Positions 45,012 to 53,883 of a DNA stretch of 64,000 nt are shown here, piece after piece. The notes under the pieces are model-generated. The model ran no database searches. It was not told the origin of the DNA and worked only from the letters and a program-made list of their open reading frames with translations. Location of the stretch: positions 1 through 64,000 of IMG/VR virus record IMGVR_UViG_3300049740_003016, one strand, 5' to 3'. The stretch comes from a virus. Position 1 is the stretch's first letter. Every line of letters starts with the position of its first letter. The translations under genes and the position numbers were made by a program.

Positions 45012-45475
45012 GATTTTGTATTTACTTTAATTGCTCGTTCTTCTGATAACTCATATCCCATGAGTTCTGCTAAAATTCTTGTTCGTTTTGATGGTCCGGG
45101 TACTCCGAATGTATTCACCATGAAATAGCATTTTTTTGCTTTTGTATAATCCACATCTTCAAAGTTGGGAAATTGATCAACTGCCAAATCAACAACAGAA
45201 TAATCTGGCCACATAATAAACCTATGCAATCCATCGTCTCCAGGTATGCCAGGTAACTTATATGGTTTAGAACCACGTGGTGATAAATAATAATAAACAA
45301 ATTCTGCAATTACATAACAATAGTTTTTAGTTGGATTGTCGTGTGTCCACCCTTCTTTCATTAACTTTGTTTTTAGATGCTTTTTTCCCATAACACGAAG
45401 TGCATCATGTAAAGTTTGTTTATTGACACCTGCTAACTCATACATAGCTTGCAGTCGTTCTTCTGAGATTTTCAT
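45005..45475 (-). CDS. Unknown protein with possible Cys-His-Asp triad (156 aa)
   Basis: The protein contains NYCYVIAEF, GLHRFIMWPD and VVDLAVDQFP in order, so Cys53, a His near 84 and an Asp near 95-99 could form a papain- or transglutaminase-like triad. Similar short proteins occur in phages without a settled role. It overlaps the upstream hydroxylase-like gene by four bases (ATGA) and the downstream PLP-like gene, so all are co-translated. Confidence 0.5.
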   Translation of the reverse strand: MKISEERLQAMYELAGVNKQTLHDALRVMGKKHLKTKLMKEGWTHDNPTKNYCYVIAEFVYYYLSPRGSKPYKLPGIPGDDGLHRFIMWPDYSVVDLAVDQFPNFEDVDYTKAKKCYFMVNTFGVPGPSKRTRILAELMGYELSEERAIKVNTKSW

Positions 45476-46758
45476 TCAATATAATCGTCGGCATCTTTGG
45501 TGGGTGGATACAATGTACTACTTTCAACCAACCAGTCTCTAAAGTTTTGATTTGCTTTTAAATCAACAACCAGATGATAACGATCCTGTGATCCACCGTT
45601 AAATGCAGTATGTGGTTTCCTCATATCAAGATACCACAATTCTCCTTCTTTCATTTTATCAACCGTTTTTGTTCCGTCTGTGTTCCAAAGTGTGAATTGT
45701 ACTTTTGGATTTGTTTGAATTGGGAAGTGAACTCTTGCCCATTGATTATCTGAAATACCTGCTTCTTTGTCTTGACGGTCTGTGTGACGTTGTAACTCTC
45801 CTTCGCCACCCGCAAGTTTAAGAATTCTGATTCTTTCAAATTCATAAGGAAGAAGTTTTAAATATTCTTCTACTGCTGGTAGTTTTGCACGAAGTGGAGT
45901 ATCTTCTACTTTCCATTTTAATTTTTCTGGATTATTCTTTTTCCACTTGTTGTTCATTTCACTTGGTTTGATAATGAAATCCCACTCACCTCCATAACCA
46001 GATACTGTTACTCCTGACCATGAATCACTTTTATTGTAATTTGAATAATGATTAGAAAACTCGGAACTTACTTTATTTAATTGTTCCATGATTTTTTTAG
46101 GATTAGGAACACCTGGCATTGCTAATCTTTGTAAGGCAATTTCTTGTGCAGGGTCTATTTGTGAGTGTTCACCACCTTTAAACCAAAATCCATACATATC
46201 TGCGAAACTGCTTATAAGATTATCTTTTCTTGTATAACCAATAGATGCAAGAAGTTCACGAATTCTTTTGAGTTGCATATCACATTCAATGACTGTAACT
46301 CCTTCTTCAAAGAAGTTTCCTTTTGCTTCGTGCTTTTCAATTAGTTTACCTAACCATTCTTCGTAACCAGGATAACAAGCAACTTCTTGAATATAAGCAT
46401 CATTTGAACTTAAAGTAATTTCACGACCTGTAAAACTTACTATCTTCTTTTTCTTGGAGTGCATTTTTGGAATATCAAAATATAAAATACACGCACGAAT
46501 AATTCCATTTTCATCTTCCACCCAATCAACTTTTTCATATGTATCTTCTTTATGACCAAGAAGTTTCTGATTCGTCATATTGTTTATTTTTCTAAACGGA
46601 TCACGTAATCTAGGTGAATCTTTATACGAGTCTTCTGGATGTTGTGTTTCCCAAAAGCAATTTAATAAGTTGTCGTAAATTGGACTATCCTCATAGACCC
46701 ACTTCTTTCCGTTGTGAAACGGCTTAGGATATTCAAGTTCAACATTTCTAAAATTCAT
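45472..46758 (-). CDS. Aspartyl/asparaginyl beta-hydroxylase-like 2OG-Fe(II) protein (428 aa)
   Basis: The C-terminal ~120 residues have the beta-hydroxylase pattern: ELQRHTDRQD with His325 and Asp327 as iron ligands, VHFPIQTNP, GELWYLDMRKPH with His383 as the third ligand, and DRYHLVVDL with Arg393 to hold 2-oxoglutarate. The first ~300 residues are unlike known hydroxylases and may bind the substrate. It leads a four-gene unit from a strong promoter six bases before its ATG. Hydroxylation of a protein, a peptide or a modified base is possible. Confidence 0.75.
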   Translation of the reverse strand: MNFRNVELEYPKPFHNGKKWVYEDSPIYDNLLNCFWETQHPEDSYKDSPRLRDPFRKINNMTNQKLLGHKEDTYEKVDWVEDENGIIRACILYFDIPKMHSKKKKIVSFTGREITLSSNDAYIQEVACYPGYEEWLGKLIEKHEAKGNFFEEGVTVIECDMQLKRIRELLASIGYTRKDNLISSFADMYGFWFKGGEHSQIDPAQEIALQRLAMPGVPNPKKIMEQLNKVSSEFSNHYSNYNKSDSWSGVTVSGYGGEWDFIIKPSEMNNKWKKNNPEKLKWKVEDTPLRAKLPAVEEYLKLLPYEFERIRILKLAGGEGELQRHTDRQDKEAGISDNQWARVHFPIQTNPKVQFTLWNTDGTKTVDKMKEGELWYLDMRKPHTAFNGGSQDRYHLVVDLKANQNFRDWLVESSTLYPPTKDADDYIE

Positions 46759-46764
46759 CTATAT

Positions 46765-46793
46765 ATTATATAAACAAATTTATTTGGCGTCAA
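46765..46793 (-). promoter_or_regulatory. Sigma-70-like promoter of the four-gene cassette
   Basis: On the minus strand: TTGACG (46793-46788), 17-base spacer, TATAAT (46770-46765), six bases before the ATG at 46758. Confidence 0.8.
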
Positions 46794-47685
46794 CTATTTT
46801 TTTGATATAATCTTCTAGTTTAATTTTTGCGTTCCAACCAAGATGTTGGTAGGTTAGAGATGGAATTGCTTTTCCGTAGAATCTTTCACCACGTCTTTCT
46901 GGAATCATAATATGTTTATGATTAAACATTTTTGCTACATCAATTATTTTATGTGGAATTCCTGTGCCAAGTGGGTATTCTCCTTGTTGTCCTTTTGTGG
47001 CTGCCAATACAACCCCATTTACAATATCGTCTATATGTGTAAAATCTCTTGACTGATTACCCGGTTCTACGACAGTGAGTGGTTCTCCTTTGGAATATTG
47101 TTCTTCAAATATACCAATAACGGTTGCGTAATCACCCGTTCTTACTTGTCCTGGACCATAAGCATTATAGAAATAAGTGATTTCAAATTTAAGATTAAAC
47201 CATTCTGCATAATTGTTGATTAGTTCAACCATTTTTGCTTTCATCCACGCATACGGAGAAAGATTTTCGTCTTTACCATCATTACCAAATTTACTTGAAC
47301 TTGCTGAATAAACTAACTTTGCTTTTTTTGCGACACAATAATCAAGAACCATTTTAGTTCCTTGCATATTATAGTCCCAACAATTATCAAACGAATCAAA
47401 ACTTGTTACGATTCTTGAAAACTCACCAAAGTGGAAAACAACATCTGGTTCGAAGGCATCTGCAATATCCATCTTGGTATTGGTTACGTCAAATTTTTTC
47501 GGAATTAAAGTTTGAGTATCTTTATTAAGATAAGTTACTTTTTTACTTTTAATATGATTGCTTTCAAATCCACTACTATAATTGTCAATGCTTATAATCT
47601 GAATGTTCTTATATTTTCGTATAAGTTTGCGTATAAGTGCAGTACCAACAAAACCTGCACCACCTGTTATCAAGACTTTATTCAT
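46780..47685 (-). CDS. NAD-dependent sugar epimerase/dehydratase
   Basis: The 301-aa extended SDR protein has the nucleotide motif GGAGFVG at residues 8-14, the catalytic Tyr-x-x-x-Lys in YAWMKAK, a preceding Ser in SASSS, and FYNAYGPGQ and SRDFTHIDDI as in GalE/RmlB-type enzymes. It would epimerise or dehydrate a nucleotide sugar. It is the last gene of the sugar-nucleotide group, and its 3' end overlaps the promoter of the next cassette. Confidence 0.9.
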   Translation of the reverse strand: MNKVLITGGAGFVGTALIRKLIRKYKNIQIISIDNYSSGFESNHIKSKKVTYLNKDTQTLIPKKFDVTNTKMDIADAFEPDVVFHFGEFSRIVTSFDSFDNCWDYNMQGTKMVLDYCVAKKAKLVYSASSSKFGNDGKDENLSPYAWMKAKMVELINNYAEWFNLKFEITYFYNAYGPGQVRTGDYATVIGIFEEQYSKGEPLTVVEPGNQSRDFTHIDDIVNGVVLAATKGQQGEYPLGTGIPHKIIDVAKMFNHKHIMIPERRGERFYGKAIPSLTYQHLGWNAKIKLEDYIKKIVDAK

Positions 47686-47708
47686 ATAAATAAATAAATA
47701 GATTGAAA

Positions 47709-48116
47709 CTACTTCTTTTCTTTTAATCCAGTTAAATCACTTGAACTGCGTATTTTGTCACCGAGACCATCAACCATTTCAATGTTATGTTTTTTACAAA
47801 CAACACTTTCAGGGACTTCTCCGGTGCTTCTGTCTCCACCATTTGCAAAAATGTCTGGTTTGATTGCATCGAGAGAAGCACACACACTTTTGTCTTCATC
47901 AATGCTGAGAAATGCTTCATCAACAATTCCAAGTGCTTCTACGATTTTTACTCGGTCTACTTCGTCCATAAATGGTTTGCCCTTTTTAAGAACACATTGA
48001 TGATTGTTGTTTACGATAACAACAAGACGATCACCAAGTTTCTTTGCTAATTCAAGATATTCCAAATGCCCCACGTGAATTGGGTCAAAGTATCCACTAA
48101 CTGCTACTGTTTTCAT
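47709..48116 (-). CDS. RfaE/TagD-type sugar-phosphate nucleotidyltransferase
   Basis: The 135-aa protein (start at the ATG giving MKTVAVSGYF) has GYFDPIHVGHLEYL with the H-x-G-H active site, NNHQCVLKKGKPFM, NGGDR and a C-terminal KIRSSSDL. It fits the ADP-heptose synthase C-terminal domain or a related cytidylyltransferase. It would activate a sugar phosphate with ATP or CTP for the glycosyltransferases encoded upstream. It differs from the TagD-like enzyme at 18960. Confidence 0.85.
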   Translation of the reverse strand: MKTVAVSGYFDPIHVGHLEYLELAKKLGDRLVVIVNNNHQCVLKKGKPFMDEVDRVKIVEALGIVDEAFLSIDEDKSVCASLDAIKPDIFANGGDRSTGEVPESVVCKKHNIEMVDGLGDKIRSSSDLTGLKEKK

Positions 48117-48120
48117 TATG

Positions 48121-48492
48121 TTACTCCGATTCGTGTTTTTCTGGACGATCATAATCGTCTTGGACTCTTACAATGTCATCTTCACCAAAATAAGTTCCTG
48201 TTTGAACCTCCACCAAAATCATATCTTCTGAATCACTTGGGTTTGCCATACGATGTTTTGCTCCGAGTGGAATCAATACGGTTTCACCTGGTTTGTAATC
48301 TTCCGTGACATCATCTAAGGTTATTCTTGCCACACCACTAACAATTGTCCATGCTTCTTGTCGTTTGTGATGATACTGATAACTTAGTCTTTGTCCTGGT
48401 TTTACAAAGATGCGTTTAACTTTGCAATATTCTGCGTCTAAAAGGATTTCGTAATTTCCCCACGGTCTTATACTTTCGTCTTGTTTGCTCAT
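48121..48492 (-). CDS. Mannose-6-phosphate isomerase-type cupin
   Basis: The 123-aa protein is a stand-alone version of the C-terminal cupin of bifunctional ManC/AlgA enzymes: RPWGNYEIL, VKPGQRLSYQYHHKRQEAW with metal-binding His and Glu, and IPLGAKHRMANP. It should convert fructose-6-phosphate and mannose-6-phosphate or a similar sugar phosphate. It lies between the nucleotidyltransferase and a small unknown gene. Confidence 0.88.
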   Translation of the reverse strand: MSKQDESIRPWGNYEILLDAEYCKVKRIFVKPGQRLSYQYHHKRQEAWTIVSGVARITLDDVTEDYKPGETVLIPLGAKHRMANPSDSEDMILVEVQTGTYFGEDDIVRVQDDYDRPEKHESE

Positions 48493-48496
48493 AATT

Positions 48497-48628
48497 TTAT
48501 CCCCATCTGTCTGCTAAATCTTGTTCTGATATTTTATGTTTTTTTGGTTGTATGTATTTTATTGATTTGTTCAATATGATTATACTATGTTTTTTTGTTT
48601 TAATAAATACTTTTTTTAGATTATCCAT
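48497..48628 (-). CDS. Small basic protein (43 aa)
   Basis: The ATG overlaps the DHH gene stop by eight bases and the stop lies four bases before the cupin start, filling the gap exactly. The product is Lys/Ile-rich with a charged C-terminus ending DLADRWG. The close fit between two genes argues that it is real; the function is unknown. Confidence 0.45.
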   Translation of the reverse strand: MDNLKKVFIKTKKHSIIILNKSIKYIQPKKHKISEQDLADRWG

Positions 48629-49577
48629 TTCCATATATATCTTCAAACTTATCAATAAATTTTTTAAGTTCTGTTTTTGGTAATTCATTTATACCGGCTG
48701 CTTTTTCACGACCACCACCTGTTGGGAAACTTAAAGCAAGTTTACTCGCACCTACTGGATTGTCTTTTGGGGAACGAATGCTAATACGATAATCATCTTC
48801 ATTGATATTTGTTAAAATTGCAAATGCTTTGCTTGGATTGTCTGTGGTCTGCTTGTTACTATATATACCCGAGTATCTGACGGATGCTTTTGTGTCTGGG
48901 AGTAAAATTATGCTTCCGGTGTCCGATGAGTATAATACTTCTGAGGAATTTAGTTCCTGCTCATCCAACTTCATCTGTGAGTTTATTTTGTTATATAGTT
49001 CAGATTTTTTTCTATATTCAAACGGAGATTCATAATCCTTTATGTCAAGATATACATCTTTAGGGTGAGCAGTTAAGTCTGACTCTTGATTTCCATACCC
49101 ATTGTAATTCAATGTTTCTCCAATTTCTTTTAAATAACTCATGTATACTTCATTAAAACATGGATTTAGTTTTTCTGCTTGTTCGTGTAAGTTATCTCCG
49201 TATGCTCCACATATTGTCCAAGGACGATGTAACCCATCAATATATTTGTCCACCAAAATGTTGGTACAACAATTTGGGTTTGTATCTACAAATATTTCAA
49301 AGTTGTCTCCGAGTTTAGTTTCACCGGGTTCGTGATGATCAAACCAACGAATTGTATTTCCGTTACTTAAAATTTTATTAACATGATCTTTGTTTGATAA
49401 TAACGATACATCAAATACGGTAAACTTTGATTTTTTTATGTCGGTGCAATGTCTCAGCAACTCAACATCTCGTTTGACTCCGGTAAATACTTCCGAGTTT
49501 TGTGGATAGTGCATTCTATACTGATGTAGACTTATTATTCCGTCTGCATCTCCGTTGAAAAAATCAAAGTATTTCAT
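48621..49577 (-). CDS. DHH-family phosphoesterase-like protein
   Basis: The 318-aa protein begins NGDADGIIS (DHH motif I), has FDVSLL, then WFDHHEPG with the defining Asp-His-His, a GAYGDN motif, and a C-terminal GGGREKAAG that matches the DHHA1 substrate loop. DHH enzymes cut phosphodiester bonds in single-stranded DNA, oligoribonucleotides or cyclic dinucleotides. Size and layout are nearer to NrnA-type nanoRNases than to RecJ. Placement among sugar genes is unexpected. The start overlaps the dehydrogenase stop by four bases. Confidence 0.85.
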   Translation of the reverse strand: MKYFDFFNGDADGIISLHQYRMHYPQNSEVFTGVKRDVELLRHCTDIKKSKFTVFDVSLLSNKDHVNKILSNGNTIRWFDHHEPGETKLGDNFEIFVDTNPNCCTNILVDKYIDGLHRPWTICGAYGDNLHEQAEKLNPCFNEVYMSYLKEIGETLNYNGYGNQESDLTAHPKDVYLDIKDYESPFEYRKKSELYNKINSQMKLDEQELNSSEVLYSSDTGSIILLPDTKASVRYSGIYSNKQTTDNPSKAFAILTNINEDDYRISIRSPKDNPVGASKLALSFPTGGGREKAAGINELPKTELKKFIDKFEDIYGNG

Positions 49578-50452
49578 TTCTTTGTTTTCTTTTCTAACCC
49601 AACATCCGCAGAAACTGCACGTCCTTTATCTGCCATCCAATCTTTTTCTGGACGATCAAGTTCTTCGTTTCTTTTTATTACCGCATCAAGTATAGGAGTT
49701 GGTATTGAATTATCTTCTGCAAATTTTGCCAAAGCATTTGTGTCTTTTGGAAAGCAGGTTCCTCCAAATCCACGATGACCATCGTGACCAGGAACTTTAG
49801 TATGACCAGTTCCGATTCTTTTATCTTGTGTTGCAATGCAACGCACGTTTTCATAATCAATGTCAAGTTCTGAGCATATTGATTCAAGTTCGTTAAAGAA
49901 ACCAACCTTTACACTTAGAAATACATTTTTTAAATACTTTATCATTTCCGCTTCACTCGGTTTGCACTGAATTACATCTTTGTTTACTACCGAACCACTT
50001 CCGTTATTATATGCAAGTTCAAACATACGTTTCATTTTTTCATATAAAAAAACATCCGTTGAACCAAGTATCCATTGGTCGCAATTTTTAAAATCTTCTT
50101 TCCAGTTTTTTTCAGTAAGAAATTCGGGCATAAATGCAACATCAAGTTCCTCACTTGTTCCAGGTGGAATAGTAGAACGAAGTACAATATATTTTGAGTC
50201 ATCAATTTCTTGAATTTCTTCGCAAACAGAACGCACAATGTCAAGATTTGCACTTCCGTCTGAATTCATTGGAGTAGGAACTGCAACGAAAATAATTTCG
50301 GACTCCTCCACAAATGTTTCTATATCCAATGTTTTTGGATCTCTCTTTTCGGGAACCAAATCCCATACTAATACTTCTACGTGTGGTCTAAGCAATGTCA
50401 TCGCATGACCCACGAAACCATTTCCAACAACTCCAATCTTCATATAACGCAT
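49574..50452 (-). CDS. ugd: UDP-glucose/GDP-mannose dehydrogenase, short form
   Basis: The 292-aa protein has the Rossmann motif VVGNGFVG, the VPTPMNSDGSANL loop, STIPPGT, a KNVFLSVKVGFFNEL helix, and the catalytic Cys in GFGGTCFPKDTNAL. Family members are usually 390-450 aa; the C-terminal UDP-binding domain is missing here. It may still oxidise a small nucleotide sugar or act as a dimer of reduced type. A second Met three codons in (50443) is an alternative start. Confidence 0.85.
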   Translation of the reverse strand: MRYMKIGVVGNGFVGHAMTLLRPHVEVLVWDLVPEKRDPKTLDIETFVEESEIIFVAVPTPMNSDGSANLDIVRSVCEEIQEIDDSKYIVLRSTIPPGTSEELDVAFMPEFLTEKNWKEDFKNCDQWILGSTDVFLYEKMKRMFELAYNNGSGSVVNKDVIQCKPSEAEMIKYLKNVFLSVKVGFFNELESICSELDIDYENVRCIATQDKRIGTGHTKVPGHDGHRGFGGTCFPKDTNALAKFAEDNSIPTPILDAVIKRNEELDRPEKDWMADKGRAVSADVGLEKKTKK

Positions 50453-50508
50453 TCTCCGTTTTTTAAGTGCGATATAACCTTTTATTATAAATATAAAAAA
50501 AGATATTA

Positions 50509-51318
50509 TTACTTAAATTTTCTTTTAATTCTATCGATTGCGTTTTTGTCGGAAACATTTGTGGAATTACCTAATGATGAACCAAATATTTTTAAAATTT
50601 CGTTTTTACTAAATTTCTTTTCGTCATCTGCTGAACGGATTTTTTCTTTTGCATCATGAACTCCTTTAATTATATTTGATGTCATTTGACTGCTTGTAAT
50701 TCCTAACCAAGTAATAAGTCCTGGTATTTTACTTACGATCCAACCAATAAGTTGTGTAATTATCGGAAGAAGTGCAGGTCCTGCGATTACTAAAACTGCA
50801 ATTGCACCGACAATTCCAAACGTTGCAGTTAACCATCCCCAGAAAGAATCAAAGAATCCTTCTTTTTGTTCTTTTGCTTTTAATTCTCCTAAACTAATTA
50901 GTTTTTCTTCTGTATCCTTTAGGTCATGACCAAGCATTTGTTTTCTTCGTGCAAGTTTTATTACATCTTCTTCTCGGTCTGTCAAATTTTTTACTGCTAT
51001 TTCGTTTTCATTTACAACATCTTCAATGTGAATTTTATCTCCTGGTTGTGGAAGACCTACAATTTCCTGTGCCTTTCGTGTAAGATTAAGTGCAACTAAG
51101 TCTTCTTTTGATTTGTTTTCTGACAAAGAAAGTGCGTCAACTGCACCTGATATATATGCACTTGTGTGACGATCAAGTTCTGATTCTTTTCTTGATATTT
51201 CCCCTGCAATTTCTTGTCTATCTTGTTTAAGTCCCCAATTTGAAATCGTAAGGCATCCACTTGTAGAAAATGATAATATTAAAACAGAGAATACAACAAC
51301 AATTTTTTTATAATCCAT
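50509..51318 (-). CDS. Lipoprotein with C-terminal membrane segments (spanin-like topology)
   Basis: From ATG 51318 the 269-aa product starts with a signal peptide and a lipobox-like STSGC with Cys22. A long charged, partly coiled-coil region follows, then hydrophobic segments near residues 150-195 and a polar tail of about 70 residues. A lipid anchor at one end and a membrane anchor toward the other is the layout of unimolecular spanins, which bridge outer and inner membranes at lysis. The size is larger than known u-spanins, and two hydrophobic segments rather than one are seen. An ordinary phage lipoprotein is the alternative. Confidence 0.6.
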   Translation of the reverse strand: MDYKKIVVVFSVLILSFSTSGCLTISNWGLKQDRQEIAGEISRKESELDRHTSAYISGAVDALSLSENKSKEDLVALNLTRKAQEIVGLPQPGDKIHIEDVVNENEIAVKNLTDREEDVIKLARRKQMLGHDLKDTEEKLISLGELKAKEQKEGFFDSFWGWLTATFGIVGAIAVLVIAGPALLPIITQLIGWIVSKIPGLITWLGITSSQMTSNIIKGVHDAKEKIRSADDEKKFSKNEILKIFGSSLGNSTNVSDKNAIDRIKRKFK

Positions 51319-52195
51319 GATTATATATAGTGTCGTTAATCTTTTTTTTAAAAAAACCAAGTTCCATATAAAAGTGTTTATTTGCGTTTTCTCTGAAGTT
51401 AATGATATTGTTTTTTAAAGATGAATCTGGTTGTTGGTAAAATCTATCCTCAACAACAACCATGTTTTTTAAAATGTATTGTTGTACATTCATGTTTTTT
51501 GATTTCATATATTTACAACATTCCATCACAAATGTATCATCGGGTCCATACCCTTTAAATGTATTTGGTATTCCAATGAGTTTCAATAAATTTGCGGATA
51601 TAACATTGAACCACCCACCTCCCCATTTGAATGTGTTACAGGATGTAAGTTTTACATCTCCATGATTTTTTTGTATAATCTTATTTGGATTGACTTTCTT
51701 ATAGAAGTTATGAGATTTATTTAAATAAGTTTCATTTACGATACAATCCCATGTTGTGTCCCATAGTTTTACAACCTGTGGTGATATTACAAAAAAATCA
51801 CTATTTTGTCCTACGAGCTCAATAGCATTAATTTGATTTGCTAATATTTTTTTATCAAAATACAAGTCACAGTCTAAAAATAATATATAGTCAGATTGCT
51901 TTGCTGTTGAAATTGTGCTTCTTCTGTGCTCATTGACTCCTAGAAAATTTTTATCACTGATTATTTTAAAATTAGGTTTTATCTTTGAGTTTAATTCACA
52001 CTTAGAAAAAATGCTTATTAGATTTGATATATCAATTGATTTCATATTAACAATCTCTGTATTGATATTCAAGGAAACATCAAGTATTATTTCTTCTAAA
52101 TTTTTAACAAAATATGTGGCATCATTCAAACTCTCTACGATGCGTTGAAAGTTTTTAATTTCATGTGGAAATAAATGAATAGATATAAAAATCAT
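51308..52195 (-). CDS. GT-A glycosyltransferase (295 aa)
   Basis: The start is the ATG in the ATGA overlap with the upstream gene. The protein has a GT-A core with the nucleotide/metal motif FLDCDLYFD, a middle acceptor region with GGGWFNVIS, and GYGPDDTFVM near the C-terminus, as in galactosyltransferase-like families. The sugar donor and acceptor are unknown. It acts in the cytoplasm, probably after the two glycosyltransferases encoded ahead of it in the same unit. Confidence 0.8.
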   Translation of the reverse strand: MIFISIHLFPHEIKNFQRIVESLNDATYFVKNLEEIILDVSLNINTEIVNMKSIDISNLISIFSKCELNSKIKPNFKIISDKNFLGVNEHRRSTISTAKQSDYILFLDCDLYFDKKILANQINAIELVGQNSDFFVISPQVVKLWDTTWDCIVNETYLNKSHNFYKKVNPNKIIQKNHGDVKLTSCNTFKWGGGWFNVISANLLKLIGIPNTFKGYGPDDTFVMECCKYMKSKNMNVQQYILKNMVVVEDRFYQQPDSSLKNNIINFRENANKHFYMELGFFKKKINDTIYNHGL

Positions 52196-53883
52196 GATAA
52201 CAAAAGTTGCCAAGAATATAAAAGATATATTGCTTCCTCACACTTTCCATTATTGTTTGAAACGGATGCAAGGAGAGATTTGTATTTTTTAAGAGGATTT
52301 TTTAATATTACATTTTTACCGACATAAAAGCATTGCTTCGGATCATAGTCAACTGGTTTGGATGAATGATTCCATATATTATATCCATCCGTTGTTTTCT
52401 TATACTCAATTGTATGATTTCCTATATATCGTTTTTGCCATGTGTCAAATGAATAATTTGAAAATTTGATCTCATTTTTTCGTGTGATATGCTTATGTGG
52501 ATTAAGTTTAATTGTGTTTCGTGTTTTTTCAAAAGGTGTATACTTGCATTCATCGTTTAAAGAATTAGTTTCGTTTGTTAGGTAATTGACTTGATCAAAA
52601 TATTTTTTGTATACAAGTTCGTTTACAAAGAAAACTACATCTGGTAAATTTTCGTAATTTTCTATAATATAGTTCAAATAAAACTTTCCGTAATTGTAGT
52701 GTTTTTCTTTTTTTATATTGTCGTATAAGTGTGTTTCACATTTTATCTTTTTTAAATTAAAACTTTTGTTAAAAAATCTAACACCACACACCGAGAATTC
52801 ACCATTTTTTTTAGTCAATTCTTTTTTTGATTTGGGTTTTATGTTTTTTAACTTATTTACAAAATCAAATGAATTGTCATTAATTGAAAACTCACGATAA
52901 TATTTCTTTATGAGCACAAGAATTTTGTTTTTAAAATGATAATTTTCTAAACTATTTTGTAAGTGATCATCTTCTTTCCGTGAATAGAAATAGTTTTTAA
53001 GTAGTTCAAGTAGTTTTTTGTTTTTAATTTTATATAATGTTTTGGTTTCTTCTAAATCACAACTTGGATTATACTTAGATGCCCTCAGTAAATGCTCACG
53101 ACTTGAATACTGACGATTTATAAAATTTCCATGATATCCAATTTCAAACTCAACGCCAAGTGGTTCTATGCTTATTACCTTTTTTGTTGTGTGTCTCCAT
53201 TTAATAAAATCTTTTTTAAATTCGTCCAATTCTTTAAAGAATCTATCATCTGATATAAATTGTGTAAATTCTTTAAATTCCAAATAGCCAATGAAGTTGA
53301 GGAAATCTCCTGAACCAAAGACTGCCTTGTCATATAAAGGTTTGTCTGTATCTTTAAATAGTTTGCTTGGGTATATATAGCCATAACCCGGTTCCCCTTT
53401 TCTGTATAATAATATGTCATATAGCGAATGCTCGTTTCTTGATATAAAATATGACATTGAACAATCAAGAGCATAATCACCAAAGTGATTTTTATGCTTT
53501 CTCATAGTGGAGCAAATTTGTACGATTTTATTTTCATTTAGTGTAGATTTAAGTTTATCAAACCAATTTGGGTTAACCGGAACTATGTCTGCATCTACCC
53601 ACCCCACAAAATCATATTTATTTTTTATTTTATTCAATCCGATGTTAAGTAGTTGTTCCTTTTGCCAAAATATTTGAGTTGATTTTATGCTTGTAATATT
53701 GTGACAATTTTTATTTACTCTGTAAATTGAATTGTCTTGATATGCTTCAATTACATATAAATCATAAAGTTCATCTTTATTCATTTTGTCGTAAAACATC
53801 AAAAAGTTTATATATTTTGATAGATAGTTACACGGGTTGAAATAACAACAAACCAAAGCAATCTTATTTTTTAATACTTCCAT
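52192..53883 (-). CDS. Two-domain glycosyltransferase (563 aa)
   Basis: The N-terminal ~300 residues form a GT-A fold with a WVDADIVPVNP metal-binding motif and a GSGDFLNF segment. The C-terminal ~200 residues contain NYENLPDVVFFVNE, resembling DUF3431-type domains found with glycosyltransferases. The protein therefore may carry two activities or one catalytic and one acceptor-binding domain. Coding is very AT-rich here. It overlaps its neighbours at both ends. Confidence 0.75.
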   Translation of the reverse strand: MEVLKNKIALVCCYFNPCNYLSKYINFLMFYDKMNKDELYDLYVIEAYQDNSIYRVNKNCHNITSIKSTQIFWQKEQLLNIGLNKIKNKYDFVGWVDADIVPVNPNWFDKLKSTLNENKIVQICSTMRKHKNHFGDYALDCSMSYFISRNEHSLYDILLYRKGEPGYGYIYPSKLFKDTDKPLYDKAVFGSGDFLNFIGYLEFKEFTQFISDDRFFKELDEFKKDFIKWRHTTKKVISIEPLGVEFEIGYHGNFINRQYSSREHLLRASKYNPSCDLEETKTLYKIKNKKLLELLKNYFYSRKEDDHLQNSLENYHFKNKILVLIKKYYREFSINDNSFDFVNKLKNIKPKSKKELTKKNGEFSVCGVRFFNKSFNLKKIKCETHLYDNIKKEKHYNYGKFYLNYIIENYENLPDVVFFVNELVYKKYFDQVNYLTNETNSLNDECKYTPFEKTRNTIKLNPHKHITRKNEIKFSNYSFDTWQKRYIGNHTIEYKKTTDGYNIWNHSSKPVDYDPKQCFYVGKNVILKNPLKKYKSLLASVSNNNGKCEEAIYLLYSWQLLLS

